Assembly: GCA_009697105.1 (NCBI GenBank) | Contig: SIAQ01000002.1 | Location: forward strand, 1 to 64,000 | Direction of reading: 5' to 3' | DNA: 64,000 nt | DNA from: Gemmataceae bacterium | GTDB taxonomy: Bacteria; Planctomycetota; Planctomycetia; Gemmatales; Gemmataceae | Shown here: positions 1 through 7,437 of the stretch, piece by piece | How positions within the stretch are numbered: position 1 is the first letter of the stretch | How the letters are laid out: each line of letters opens with the position of its first letter | The notes under the pieces: generated by a model | The model's input: the letters and a program-made list of their open reading frames with translations, nothing else | The model's database searches: none | What the model was told of the DNA's origin: nothing | Translations under genes and position numbers: made by a program

Positions 1-62
1 TCAAATTCGCCGAGATAATCGGCGAGTTGAGGACCAAGCGAAAGTATTTGATCGAGGGTCAT
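1..62 (-). CDS. Transposase N-terminus, IS701-like (partial, runs off window)
   Basis: An ATG at 62 opens a frame running off the left edge and encoding MTLDQILSLGPQLADYLGEF. This opening resembles planctomycete IS701/IS4-type transposases, which commonly start with MTLDQ-L-LGP. Only about 20 residues are visible, so the family call rests on the N-terminus alone and no DDE residue can be checked. The adjacent inverted repeat at 65-101 fits the edge of an insertion sequence that landed just upstream of the secreted-protein gene at 186. Confidence 0.45.
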   Translation of the reverse strand, partial: MTLDQILSLGPQLADYLGEF

Positions 63-64
63 CC

Positions 65-101
65 GTAACTCCTTGCAAACGTCCGTGGTTTAAGGAGTTA
101 C
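65..101. repeat. 10-bp inverted repeat at IS edge
   Basis: GTAACTCCTT (65-74) and AAGGAGTTAC (92-101) are perfect inverted arms around a 17-nt loop, just outside the start of the partial transposase. It could be part of the IS end or a hairpin that blocks outside transcription. The outer IS boundary cannot be fixed from one end. Confidence 0.45.
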
Positions 102-185
102 AGTGTACCATAACTGACAGCTGCAATGCAAGTAGCGCTGTCGTACTACGTTACTGTTTGTATCCTCACTACTTGCGAAAATTCC

Positions 186-1490
186 ATGCGATTCGGAATC
201 TCCTCGATTAGCGTAATCATTGTAGCGGTTATTTATACTACGCTGGGGCCCGTTGCGCAGAACGCGCTGTCCCAGGAGAAAAGCGAGCCGGCTCGCTGCA
301 TCGCGGCGAACGGCGTGGTATTGACGCCATCGTTGAAGGGTTCATGGGGCAGTTTGGTTGTCAACGCTGAGATCCCGGCCGATGTTCTCCTGATCGCGTT
401 GTTCGGTGCGGAGTTCACGCTTCCATCAGGCAACGTGAGCGTGCGAGCGATCGCCGATGTCGGCGAGCGTGGCCCCGTTCCCGTCCTCGAAGCGGCCCTT
501 CGGTTTCACGCGCCGAAGTCCGCCGATCTCGAGGTTTCCTTGGAGCGCGGCATACTCATCCTGACGAATACGAAGAAATCGGGGTCGGCACGGGTACGCC
601 TACGATTTCGGGCCGAGATCATCGAAATCACCTTGGACGAGCCAAAGGCTCGGCTCGCAATCCAGGTCTACGGTCGCCACGTGCCGGGGCCCGTGAAATT
701 GGACGATCCCAAAGAAGACGATCCGGTTGCCTACATTGTCTTCCTTGCCCTTGAAGGCCATGCCGTGATTACGACCGAGAAGCACGCTGCCCGTTTGCAT
801 GTGGCGCCTGGCCCCGGGCTTTACTGGTGGGACAGCGTGACGCGTGCCGGCGAGGTCGTCCGTTTTGAAAAAACGCCCGATTTTGCCAAGCCCATGACTG
901 AAGTTGAACGAAAGTCGTTTGAGACGATCTGCGGATTCGCCAAAGCGTGGGCTGGGGAACCAGGCGATATCGCCATGACGTTGCAAAACGCCGCCGGTAA
1001 GCCGAATGCAACGGAACGCAAGGCAGGGGTGGTAGCGCTGGGTGCTCTCGGCGAGTTGTCTCGTCTGATGCAAGTGTTCAACAACAAGGAACACGCTGAC
1101 ACGCGCGACATGGCGATCCTCGTCCTGAGACACTGGCTCGGCCGTGAGCCTGGGCAGGTATCTCGCCTTTATGGACACCTGACCAAAGTCGAGAAATATT
1201 CGTCAGCCCAGGCCAGGACCTTGCTTCACTTATTGAACGGAATCGAAGCTGAAAAGCGACACGAACCAGAGACGTATGATTTGTTGATCCAGGAGCTCAA
1301 ACATAGCAAGCTGCCGATCCGCGAGCTGGCACATTGGCATCTTGTTAGATTGGCGCCGGAAGGAAAGTCAATCGCATTTGACGCGGCGGGTGACGAATCG
1401 CAACGCTTGATGGCCGTCGAAGCCTGGCGTCGCCTGATTCCGGAGGGGCAACTGCCTCCTGCTCCCAAGAAAAAAGCGCCGGCCAAATAA
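186..1490 (+). CDS. Secreted hypothetical protein with helical C-terminal repeats
   Basis: Encodes 434 residues from the ATG at 186. This start is chosen over the upstream ATG at 126 because it opens directly into a signal peptide: MRFG, a hydrophobic stretch, and a cleavage region near QNALSQEK. The middle is beta-rich and carries FecR-like features (VTRAGEVVRF, GLYWWDSV). From about residue 250 the protein becomes alpha-helical with HEAT-like pairs (GALGELSRLMQVF, LAHWHLVRLAPEG) and ends in a Lys/Pro/Ala tail. Function is unknown; an envelope or periplasmic role is inferred. The neighbouring IS edge lies only about 85 bp upstream and may have altered its promoter. Confidence 0.7.
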   Translation: MRFGISSISVIIVAVIYTTLGPVAQNALSQEKSEPARCIAANGVVLTPSLKGSWGSLVVNAEIPADVLLIALFGAEFTLPSGNVSVRAIADVGERGPVPVLEAALRFHAPKSADLEVSLERGILILTNTKKSGSARVRLRFRAEIIEITLDEPKARLAIQVYGRHVPGPVKLDDPKEDDPVAYIVFLALEGHAVITTEKHAARLHVAPGPGLYWWDSVTRAGEVVRFEKTPDFAKPMTEVERKSFETICGFAKAWAGEPGDIAMTLQNAAGKPNATERKAGVVALGALGELSRLMQVFNNKEHADTRDMAILVLRHWLGREPGQVSRLYGHLTKVEKYSSAQARTLLHLLNGIEAEKRHEPETYDLLIQELKHSKLPIRELAHWHLVRLAPEGKSIAFDAAGDESQRLMAVEAWRRLIPEGQLPPAPKKKAPAK

Positions 1491-1683
1491 ACCTACGAGT
1501 TCGCCAGCGCTCCAGCGGAGAATTGGCCTGGATTCTTCGTAACAATGCGGCGGGCCTGGCCCTGCCGAATTCTCACGAATTCAGCTACGGCGCCCGATGA
1601 AGCAATGGCGTGTTAGACGATGCTACACCAATGACGATGCTACACCAATATTGACCACTCTGAACAAATTGGATGATGGTGCG

Positions 1684-2724
1684 ATGAAAACGTTGACCAT
1701 TTGTTTTCTTGGCGGATTGGCCGCCACCCTTACGATGCCAACCGCCCATGCCCAATTTTTTCCGGGTTATCGGCCGAACTTTCCCGTCATGCCGCAGCCG
1801 GGTTTTGGCAATCCCTTTTTTCCAATTGGGTCGCCTGGTTTCAACAAACTGAACGGGCAGGCCGATGTAATGCGTGCTTTCGGCGACGTTACGAATTCCT
1901 ACGAACAGGCACGCATCGCTCGCGAGAAAGCAAATCAAGCGAAAATCGAAACTAAGCGCCAGGCCTTCGATCAAATGTTGTATGAGAAAGCAAACACACC
2001 CACCTATCTCGAACAGTTGGCGAAAGACAAGTCGGATTACCTGACGCGCATCATGAATTTTCCGCAAAAGGCAGAGATCTATGATGGCCGATCTTTGAAT
2101 ACCATGCTGCCGCTATTGCAGAATCTCTCCGAATCGGGATCGCAAGGCCCTCCAATCGCCTTGCCAAAATTTGCCGTGAGCGCGCTGAATCTATCTGTCG
2201 GCGGTCAACCCAGCGTCGGTATGCTCGCCAATAAGGCACCGCTCCGTTGGCCTTCGGGATTGCGCGGCACCTACCAGAAAAATCTCGACAAACTCATTCC
2301 CGCAGCCGTGGAGTCCGTGATTGACGGAGCGCTCTCAATCAAATTGCTCAAAGACATCCGAGGCGAAATGAAGTCGCTTCGCGAAGACACCCGCGCAAAG
2401 CTCCAGCGTGACGAGATCGATTCAAGCTCCTACTTCCGCGCGATTGAATTCTACAACGACCTGGAACCGTCGATCAATGCCCTTGATCGCCCGGACGCCC
2501 GAAATCAACTATCCGGCGTCTACGAGTCCAAGGCGCGAAATGTGCCAGAGCTTGTCGAGTTTCTCTGGGACAACGGCCTAGGATTCGCGCCCGCATCTCC
2601 TGGAAACCAGAACGCCTATCAGGTGACTCATGACGCATTCGTCCGATTCGCCCGCACCGCCCAATCCAGCGCAGGATTCGCCTCGATCAACGCCCCCATT
2701 GCGCCAGTCGGAAAGAAAAAATAG
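1684..2724 (+). CDS. Secreted hypothetical protein
   Basis: Encodes 346 residues. The start at 1684 gives MKTLTICFLGGLAATLT followed by an AHAQ signal-peptidase site; the frame is open upstream but that extension looks non-coding. The N-terminal part of the mature protein is rich in Pro, Phe, Gly and Asn, then a long charged helix follows (SYEQARIAREKANQAKIETK), probably a coiled coil. The middle is helical (VESVIDGALSIKLLKDIRG). No catalytic motif is recognised. The gene shares direction with 186-1490 and 2771-3577, all encoding exported proteins of unknown role. Confidence 0.7.
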   Translation: MKTLTICFLGGLAATLTMPTAHAQFFPGYRPNFPVMPQPGFGNPFFPIGSPGFNKLNGQADVMRAFGDVTNSYEQARIAREKANQAKIETKRQAFDQMLYEKANTPTYLEQLAKDKSDYLTRIMNFPQKAEIYDGRSLNTMLPLLQNLSESGSQGPPIALPKFAVSALNLSVGGQPSVGMLANKAPLRWPSGLRGTYQKNLDKLIPAAVESVIDGALSIKLLKDIRGEMKSLREDTRAKLQRDEIDSSSYFRAIEFYNDLEPSINALDRPDARNQLSGVYESKARNVPELVEFLWDNGLGFAPASPGNQNAYQVTHDAFVRFARTAQSSAGFASINAPIAPVGKKK

Positions 2725-2770
2725 CTCAATCGCTTAAGTTCCAAATCACAAATCTGCGAGGATTGTACTC

Positions 2771-3577
2771 ATGCCGTTCACCTGGTTGCCATGTGTTGTG
2801 CTTTGCTTGGCGTCTGTTCAAGAAAACACTCTTGAAATCGTCAATACGCGGGTCACTTATGGCTACCTCGGGGCGTTGCGACCGAAACTCGCCGGCATCC
2901 TCCCTGGCGACACCGCGCACTTTACTTTTGAGATCAAAAACCTCAAACTCGATGCGAACGGCAAGGCATCCTACAGCATCGCCATCGAAATTCGCGATGC
3001 CGAGGGTAAGCTGTTCTTTGAACAAAAACCGCTTAATGCCGTCGCCCAGAATTATCTTGGCGGCAACTCGCTCCCCTGTGCGGCGCATGTCGAGCTGCCC
3101 CTTGATGCCAAGCCCGGCGCCGTGAATTGGAAAATCACGATCAAAGATCGTTCGACCGCACAAACCGTCAACGTCACTGGCAGCGGCAAAATTCTGCCCG
3201 CGGACTTCGGCATCGTCCATGTGGGGCTATTCGCCGATGTTGAGGCTCGCGCTCCCGTGTCCGCCATCGCCGTCGTGGGCGATTCCTTCTACCTGCAATT
3301 CGCCGCCGTCCGTTTCGCCCGTGACAAGGAAACCAAGCAACCCAATGTTCACCTCGCTTTGCGCATCCTCGACCAACAGGGAAAACCCACAATGGCCAAA
3401 CCGATCCTCGGCAAAGTCAATGCTGGCGTTCCAGAGGACGAACATTTTCTCACGAATCAGTTCGGCATAACGTTTAACCGCGAGGGCCGTTTCACCATTG
3501 AATTGAGCGCGCACGACCAAATCACCGGCAATCGCGCCCAGATCAGCTACACGATCCGTGTGCTTCCGCTGGAGTAG
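2771..3577 (+). CDS. Secreted hypothetical protein, beta-sandwich type
   Basis: Encodes 268 residues starting at the ATG at 2771. A short hydrophobic leader (MPFTWLPCVVLCLASV) is followed by alternating beta-strand segments typical of Ig-like or macroglobulin-like extracellular folds: HFTFEIKNLKLDANGKASY, VNWKITIKDRSTAQTVNV, NREGRFTIELSAHD, ISYTIRVLPLE. The two halves of the protein look similar in organisation. I do not recognise a named family; similar secreted proteins are frequent in planctomycetes. It lies 46 bp downstream of the preceding secreted-protein gene and may be co-transcribed. Confidence 0.7.
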   Translation: MPFTWLPCVVLCLASVQENTLEIVNTRVTYGYLGALRPKLAGILPGDTAHFTFEIKNLKLDANGKASYSIAIEIRDAEGKLFFEQKPLNAVAQNYLGGNSLPCAAHVELPLDAKPGAVNWKITIKDRSTAQTVNVTGSGKILPADFGIVHVGLFADVEARAPVSAIAVVGDSFYLQFAAVRFARDKETKQPNVHLALRILDQQGKPTMAKPILGKVNAGVPEDEHFLTNQFGITFNREGRFTIELSAHDQITGNRAQISYTIRVLPLE

Positions 3578-3584
3578 TGGCATT

Positions 3585-3776
3585 CTTGATACGTCCATCC
3601 CCGAGGCGGCTTGGATCGCTCAGCAGGCGGGCAATTTCAACGTACTCTCGGCTACCGAAGTGAATCCGCTCACGTACATCATTCACGATCTCGATACCAA
3701 GTTCACCAAGCAATTCGATGATATCCTTGAAGCGGATGGCGCGGAAATCGTCAAGGTTGAGTCGGATGCTATATGA
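3585..3776 (+). pseudogene. Integrase-core (DDE) transposase remnant
   Basis: A 190-bp open stretch translates to AAWIAQQAGNFNVLSATEV followed by HDLDTKFTKQFDDIL and EADGAEIVKVES. This matches the segment around the second catalytic Asp of integrase-core (rve) transposases, which typically reads W--QQ-RN ... R/HDRDTKF ... F---L---G-----V. Everything upstream (first Asp) and downstream (catalytic Glu) is missing, and the frame ends at a TGA that is also the first base group of the inverted-repeat element at 3774. This is therefore a degraded fragment, not a functional gene. Confidence 0.6.
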
Positions 3777-3847
3777 GGAAAGGTGTCAGGACCCTTTTTC
3801 ATGTAGGTGTATATGCCTGTCTTAATGGGCCCTAACACCTTTCCTCA
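3774..3847. repeat. 74-bp inverted-repeat element
   Basis: TGAGGAAAGGTGT (3774-3786) and ACACCTTTCCTCA (3835-3847) are perfect 13-bp terminal inverted repeats; the similarity continues inward as CAGGACCC versus GGGCCCTAA. The element directly abuts the transposase remnant. It looks like a small non-autonomous (MITE- or REP-like) element. Confidence 0.6.
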
Positions 3848-3873
3848 AACGATTCCTTGCGAATAGCGTCCAA

Positions 3874-4728
3874 TCACTTATCCTTCGGGTCTTCTTCGGG
3901 GCGAACAAAGCCTTTGAGTCCTAGTATTTCCTCCAGGCGGACCGTTTCCTCAAAGGACAAACTTCCGTGCCGTCGCGGCGATACCTTTGACAACGCACGC
4001 CGAAGCGCAGGTGTGTAACTGCTCTTTGGATGGGCTGCCAACACTTCGGCTAATTTGGGTACGATCGCTTTATGTTCTTCAGTCAATTCTCGGTCGGCTT
4101 GAATGAATATCAGGAAATCTCGTTTGTTGAGCTTCGCCCAAACCTTCGCATCCTCGCCGACGGGTTCTGTGATGTGCACCGTCACCACGCTGGACGCAAT
4201 GAGTACGCCCTGTGGCCCACCGGAAAGAGACAAAGGATAAACCGCGTAAACTTGGTATTCGCCGGGTTTCGGAAACGCCATGTGGAATTGAGGCTCCATC
4301 TGTACCAGGACGCGATATTGGTAATGCAAAGACTTGTTCGGTTCAAGCATTAATCCTCGGCGGTCCCGCTTTTCTGCGACCGAGAATTTCTGAAACTCTT
4401 GAAAAATATCGCCTTTAGCAGCAATCCAGAGCCGCGCTTCTGACCTGTGGGATTCTACGAATACCTCCAATACATTGATTGGGGCCTTCGACCTATTATG
4501 TAATCGCAAATCGAACAGCACTGGTTCGCCCAATACATATTCCTTGCGAGGAGGCGAAAACTCAAGCCGATCGTCGGCCTTCGGGGGAGCGACATACTCC
4601 TTTCGAGTCGGCAATTCATCCTTCGGCTTTTCGGAAATTGGAGGCGCAGGAATCGCCTGATCTCAATTGCAGCACGGCAAGGAAGAAATACAAACAACGG
4701 CCACAAACGCGATTCCAAAACTCTTCAT
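3874..4728 (-). pseudogene. Lipoprotein gene interrupted by in-frame TGA
   Basis: The ATG at 4728 starts MKSFGIAFVAVVCISSLPCCN, a convincing lipoprotein signal with a Cys lipobox, followed at once by TGA (4663-4665). In the same frame the reading continues as DQAIPAPPISEKPKDELPTR into a further 246-residue stretch of beta-rich protein (VLGEPVLFDLRLHNRSKAPI, PKPGEYQVYAVYPLSLSGG) with a helical end. The frame is otherwise intact, so this is a recent nonsense mutation, a recoded codon, or a sequencing error. A TTG at 4614 could restart a leaderless protein. Function is unknown; the N-terminal fold resembles secreted immunoglobulin-like domains. Confidence 0.6.
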
Positions 4729-4746
4729 GACAGATGCCTTTTTAGC

Positions 4747-5724
4747 CTACTGACTGTGTTGAGATTTAGCCGCTTGCGGCTTAGCGCTCGCAAGGCGCCA
4801 CGCGAGCGCTAAGCCGCAAGCGGCACCCCGTTCGCGATGCCCGAATGCGAACAATCGCGGATGAAATATCTCCGCGAGAATCTCCAAGGATTCGACGAGC
4901 CTCGGACCCGGACGGTTGAAATATTGGTTGCCATCGACAATGTAAACCTGGCCCGACTGCACTGCACGCAGCGCTTCCCATGCATTTCGTTGGGCGGTGT
5001 CGGCCAATTCGATCTGCGTTTTTTTGAGATCGAATCCGCACGGCATCGCAATGATAACGTCTGGATCACGCTCGAGCAACGCCTCGAACGTCATCCACGG
5101 CGAATGTTTGCCTGCCTCGCCGAACAGGTTTCGCCCGCCGGCGAGCGTGACCAGTTCCGGCACCCAGTTCCCCGCCGCCATGAACGGATCGAGCCATTCC
5201 AGACAGGCGACCGTCGGTTGCCGTGCCGCTGTCGCCGCCTGTTGTGCAATGTGTTCGACGCGCTGTTGCAGCGAACGAATCAGTTCTTCGCCACGAGATG
5301 ATACCTTCAGAGCGTCGGCGACGATTCGGATGCTCGTCCAAACCTCGGCCAAATTGTTCGGCGCCAGCGACACCACTGTCGGCGCTCGCGGCAACGCTTG
5401 TGCCAAGGCGCGATCGACATCCTTATCGCTGACCGCGCAAACTTCACAATGCGATTGTGTAATGATCACGTCGGGTCGCAGCGCTTCCAACATCACCGGA
5501 TCGACATGATAGATTGGCTGTGCCTCGCCGAGAAGCGCCTTGACGCGCTCATCGATCTCGCGGCTCGTGCCGTGAATTTCAAAGCGCGGCGCGGTGCAGA
5601 CGGGCAACGCCTTCACACTCGGCGGATAGTCGCATTCGTGCGATCGCCCAACGAGGTCCACTTCGCAACCGAGCGCGCAGACGATCTCCGTCGCGCTGGC
5701 GATCATCGTCACGATTCTTGGCAT
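4747..5724 (-). CDS. Cobalamin-binding protein, BtuF-like (periplasmic-binding fold)
   Basis: Encodes 325 residues from the ATG at 5724, which gives MPRIVTMIASATEIVCALGC, the classic N-terminus of BtuF-like proteins (S-ATE---ALG). Other family marks are VGRSHECDYPP, PDVIITQSHCEVCAVS and GQVYIVDGNQYFNRPGPRLV. There is no signal peptide, as in the cytoplasmic or unexported bacterial homologues that occur without an ABC transporter. No transporter partner lies nearby. The last 25 residues (301-325) are encoded by a family A palindromic repeat plus a short tail and do not resemble the family's normal end. Confidence 0.8.
   Translation of the reverse strand: MPRIVTMIASATEIVCALGCEVDLVGRSHECDYPPSVKALPVCTAPRFEIHGTSREIDERVKALLGEAQPIYHVDPVMLEALRPDVIITQSHCEVCAVSDKDVDRALAQALPRAPTVVSLAPNNLAEVWTSIRIVADALKVSSRGEELIRSLQQRVEHIAQQAATAARQPTVACLEWLDPFMAAGNWVPELVTLAGGRNLFGEAGKHSPWMTFEALLERDPDVIIAMPCGFDLKKTQIELADTAQRNAWEALRAVQSGQVYIVDGNQYFNRPGPRLVESLEILAEIFHPRLFAFGHRERGAACGLALAWRLASAKPQAAKSQHSQ
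4770..4823. repeat. Family A palindrome, in the 3' end of the cobalamin-binding gene
   Basis: CCGCTTGCGGCTTAGCGCT is followed by an 16-nt centre and its reverse complement AGCGCTAAGCCGCAAGCGG. The copy is read in frame on the minus strand and encodes the protein's residues 301-319 (ACGLALAWRLASAKPQA). Confidence 0.85.
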
Positions 5725-5760
5725 CGGGGTGCTCCTCCGTTCGCGGTCAAATTCAGGAAT

Positions 5761-5871
5761 CTCACCACAGAGAACACAGTGAGCACAGAGAGAGGCTAAT
5801 GAATGGAAGGACACGATTTACTCTATATTCTCCTCGCATTCCTCCGTGTTTTCTGTGCTCTCTGTGGTGAG
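5761..5871. repeat. Inverted repeat between eamA-like and cobalamin-binding genes
   Basis: CTCACCACAGAGAACACA at 5761 pairs with TGTGCTCTCTGTGGTGAG ending at 5871, with about 70 nt between. The CACCACAGAG...CACAGAG sequence type is known as a dispersed repeat in several bacterial groups. No T-tract follows the hairpin on the minus strand, so it is not a clear terminator for the genes here. Confidence 0.6.
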
Positions 5872-5892
5872 TTTTTTGGATTTGGGCTCGGT

Positions 5893-6858
5893 TCAATCTG
5901 GCTCTAGCTCGATTTCTTGCGATTGCGGCTTGTCGCTTCGGATCAAGTAAACACTGACAAGAATGATGACGATGCCGGCGAAAAGCCAGCCGTGGAGCGG
6001 TTCGCCAACGCAGGCGCCGATGAACACGGCGATGATCGGGTTGATGTAGGCATACGTTCCGACTTTCGCCGCCGATACATGGCCGAGCAGCCAATTGAAC
6101 GCGACGAAGCCGAGCAGCGAGCCGAACACGAGTAGATAGAGGAAGCATCCGATCGCGCGCGGACTGATGGTCTCCGGCAGCGTATGCCATTCGCCGAGGA
6201 GCGGGGCGGCGAGGCAGGCTTGGCTCAGTCCGCCGAACAACATCTGAAACCCCGCAGAGGTCAGGTGAGGCAGCGGTATCGCGAGATGGCGAGATAGCAG
6301 CGACCCGGCGGCCCACGACGCTGCGGAACCGACGACGAACAGCGTATGGAAATCGTTCAGCAAGCTGAATCCGCCGCGCAGAGCCGGCGCCATCGTAAAT
6401 AGCATGCCGACAAAGCCGAACGATAACCCCAGCCAACCGCGCCACGAGAGACGTTCGCCTGCCGGCATCAAGATGCCGAACAGCCCCATCCACAAAGGCG
6501 TGGTGGCGATGAGCACCGCTGCCACGCCGCTGGGGACTTCGCGCTGGCCAATGTTGATGAGGAGATTCGCGCCCAGGAACAAACACCAGCTTACGGCTAG
6601 CAATCCGCTCGCTTCGCGCATTGTGATTCTGAGCGATTGGCCACGACAGAACTGCACTGTGAGAAGGATCGTACCGGCGATGATCAAACGCACACCGCCG
6701 AACAGCGCCGCAGGCATATGCTCCTGGGCCATTGCGATGGTCGTCGCCAGGTAGGTCGTGCCCCAGGAGAGATAGATGATGGCAAACGCCGCGGCGATCT
6801 TCCAGGGTGGCGGCAGAGCTGGCAGGTGGGAACTCACATCAGGGGAATCGGTCATCAT
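5893..6858 (-). CDS. EamA-family permease (drug/metabolite transporter, YedA-like)
   Basis: Encodes 321 residues with ten predicted membrane segments in two EamA halves (about 25-150 and 165-300). Characteristic pieces are IYLSWGTTYLATTIAMAQE at the first helix, SGVAAVLIATTPLWMGLFG in the first half and KVGTYAYINPIIAVFIGA in the second. The length is normal for the family. Inner-membrane export of amino acids or other metabolites is the family role; the substrate cannot be read from sequence. It stops 10 bp before the small gene at 6869-7189 on the same strand, which is transcribed first. Confidence 0.85.
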   Translation of the reverse strand: MMTDSPDVSSHLPALPPPWKIAAAFAIIYLSWGTTYLATTIAMAQEHMPAALFGGVRLIIAGTILLTVQFCRGQSLRITMREASGLLAVSWCLFLGANLLINIGQREVPSGVAAVLIATTPLWMGLFGILMPAGERLSWRGWLGLSFGFVGMLFTMAPALRGGFSLLNDFHTLFVVGSAASWAAGSLLSRHLAIPLPHLTSAGFQMLFGGLSQACLAAPLLGEWHTLPETISPRAIGCFLYLLVFGSLLGFVAFNWLLGHVSAAKVGTYAYINPIIAVFIGACVGEPLHGWLFAGIVIILVSVYLIRSDKPQSQEIELEPD

Positions 6859-6868
6859 GCGGGATATT

Positions 6869-7189
6869 CTATGGTCCGATTCCTCGATTTGCGCCGGCGC
6901 TCTCCCAAGTCAGGATGCGGGCCATCAAATCGCAGGCGTCGGCATTACCCGTCGGCAGCGGCCAGGCGAGCCGTTCCGTTGCCGCCAATTGCAGTGCCGA
7001 ACTCGGCGATGCTTCGTAGCACCATAGAGCAACGAACCGCGCGATCAAGCGTCCGCGCCGGCACAGCGCCTGCACGGCACGATCGTCGCCGGCTTCCGCA
7101 TGCTCACACAGCCATTCAACGAGCATCCGCGCTTCGGCATCATCAAGGCCGCGCGTCAGGTGGTCGTCGTGCAGTATGGCGTTGAGCAT
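6869..7189 (-). CDS. Small hypothetical protein
   Basis: Encodes 106 residues starting at MLNAILHDDHLTRGLDDAEA. The ATG at 7189 is preferred because further upstream the frame reads into a family B repeat. It is helical and acidic, with LVEWLCEHAEAGDDRAVQAL, a CRRGR segment and DACDLMARILTWESAG. No known domain was recognised. It is 10 bp from the EamA permease gene and probably co-transcribed with it. Confidence 0.5.
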   Translation of the reverse strand: MLNAILHDDHLTRGLDDAEARMLVEWLCEHAEAGDDRAVQALCRRGRLIARFVALWCYEASPSSALQLAATERLAWPLPTGNADACDLMARILTWESAGANRGIGP

Positions 7190-7242
7190 GGTTCGGCTCC
7201 GTGATAGCACGAATGGCGTTAGGGGTATGAAATGAGAGCAAA

Positions 7243-7325
7243 CAAGCCCAGGGGCGAGGTACTCCGAACCCCTGGGATGAGTTCGTATGATCCCAGAGGT
7301 TCCGAACACCCCGCCCCTGGGCTTG
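7243..7325. repeat. Family B palindrome (intergenic)
   Basis: CAAGCCCAGGGGCGAGGTAC and a core of CTCCGAACCCCTGGGA are mirrored by TCCCAGAGGTTCCGAACACC and a final GGGCTTG. It lies in the divergent space between 6869-7189 and 7438-9762. Confidence 0.8.
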
Positions 7326-7360
7326 CTTCAACATCTACAACTTTGTCGGCAAGCACCCTC

Positions 7361-7389
7361 TTGACACGGCGTGTTAGTATGATTACCTT
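7361..7389 (+). promoter_or_regulatory. Candidate sigma-70 promoter for the acyltransferase/ligase gene
   Basis: TTGACA (7361-7366) is a perfect -35 box; 17 bp later TACCTT (7384-7389) is a partial -10 box. The start codon GTG lies 48 bp downstream of it. Confidence 0.4.
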
Positions 7390-7437
7390 GCTGACGTTAG
7401 CGGGTACTATCCTTTACAACCATCGTGGAGCGCACGC

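Noticed and set aside
5762-6586. A 274-codon frame overlapping the EamA gene
   Set aside because: Wrong frame of the permease; content is Arg-rich without motif.
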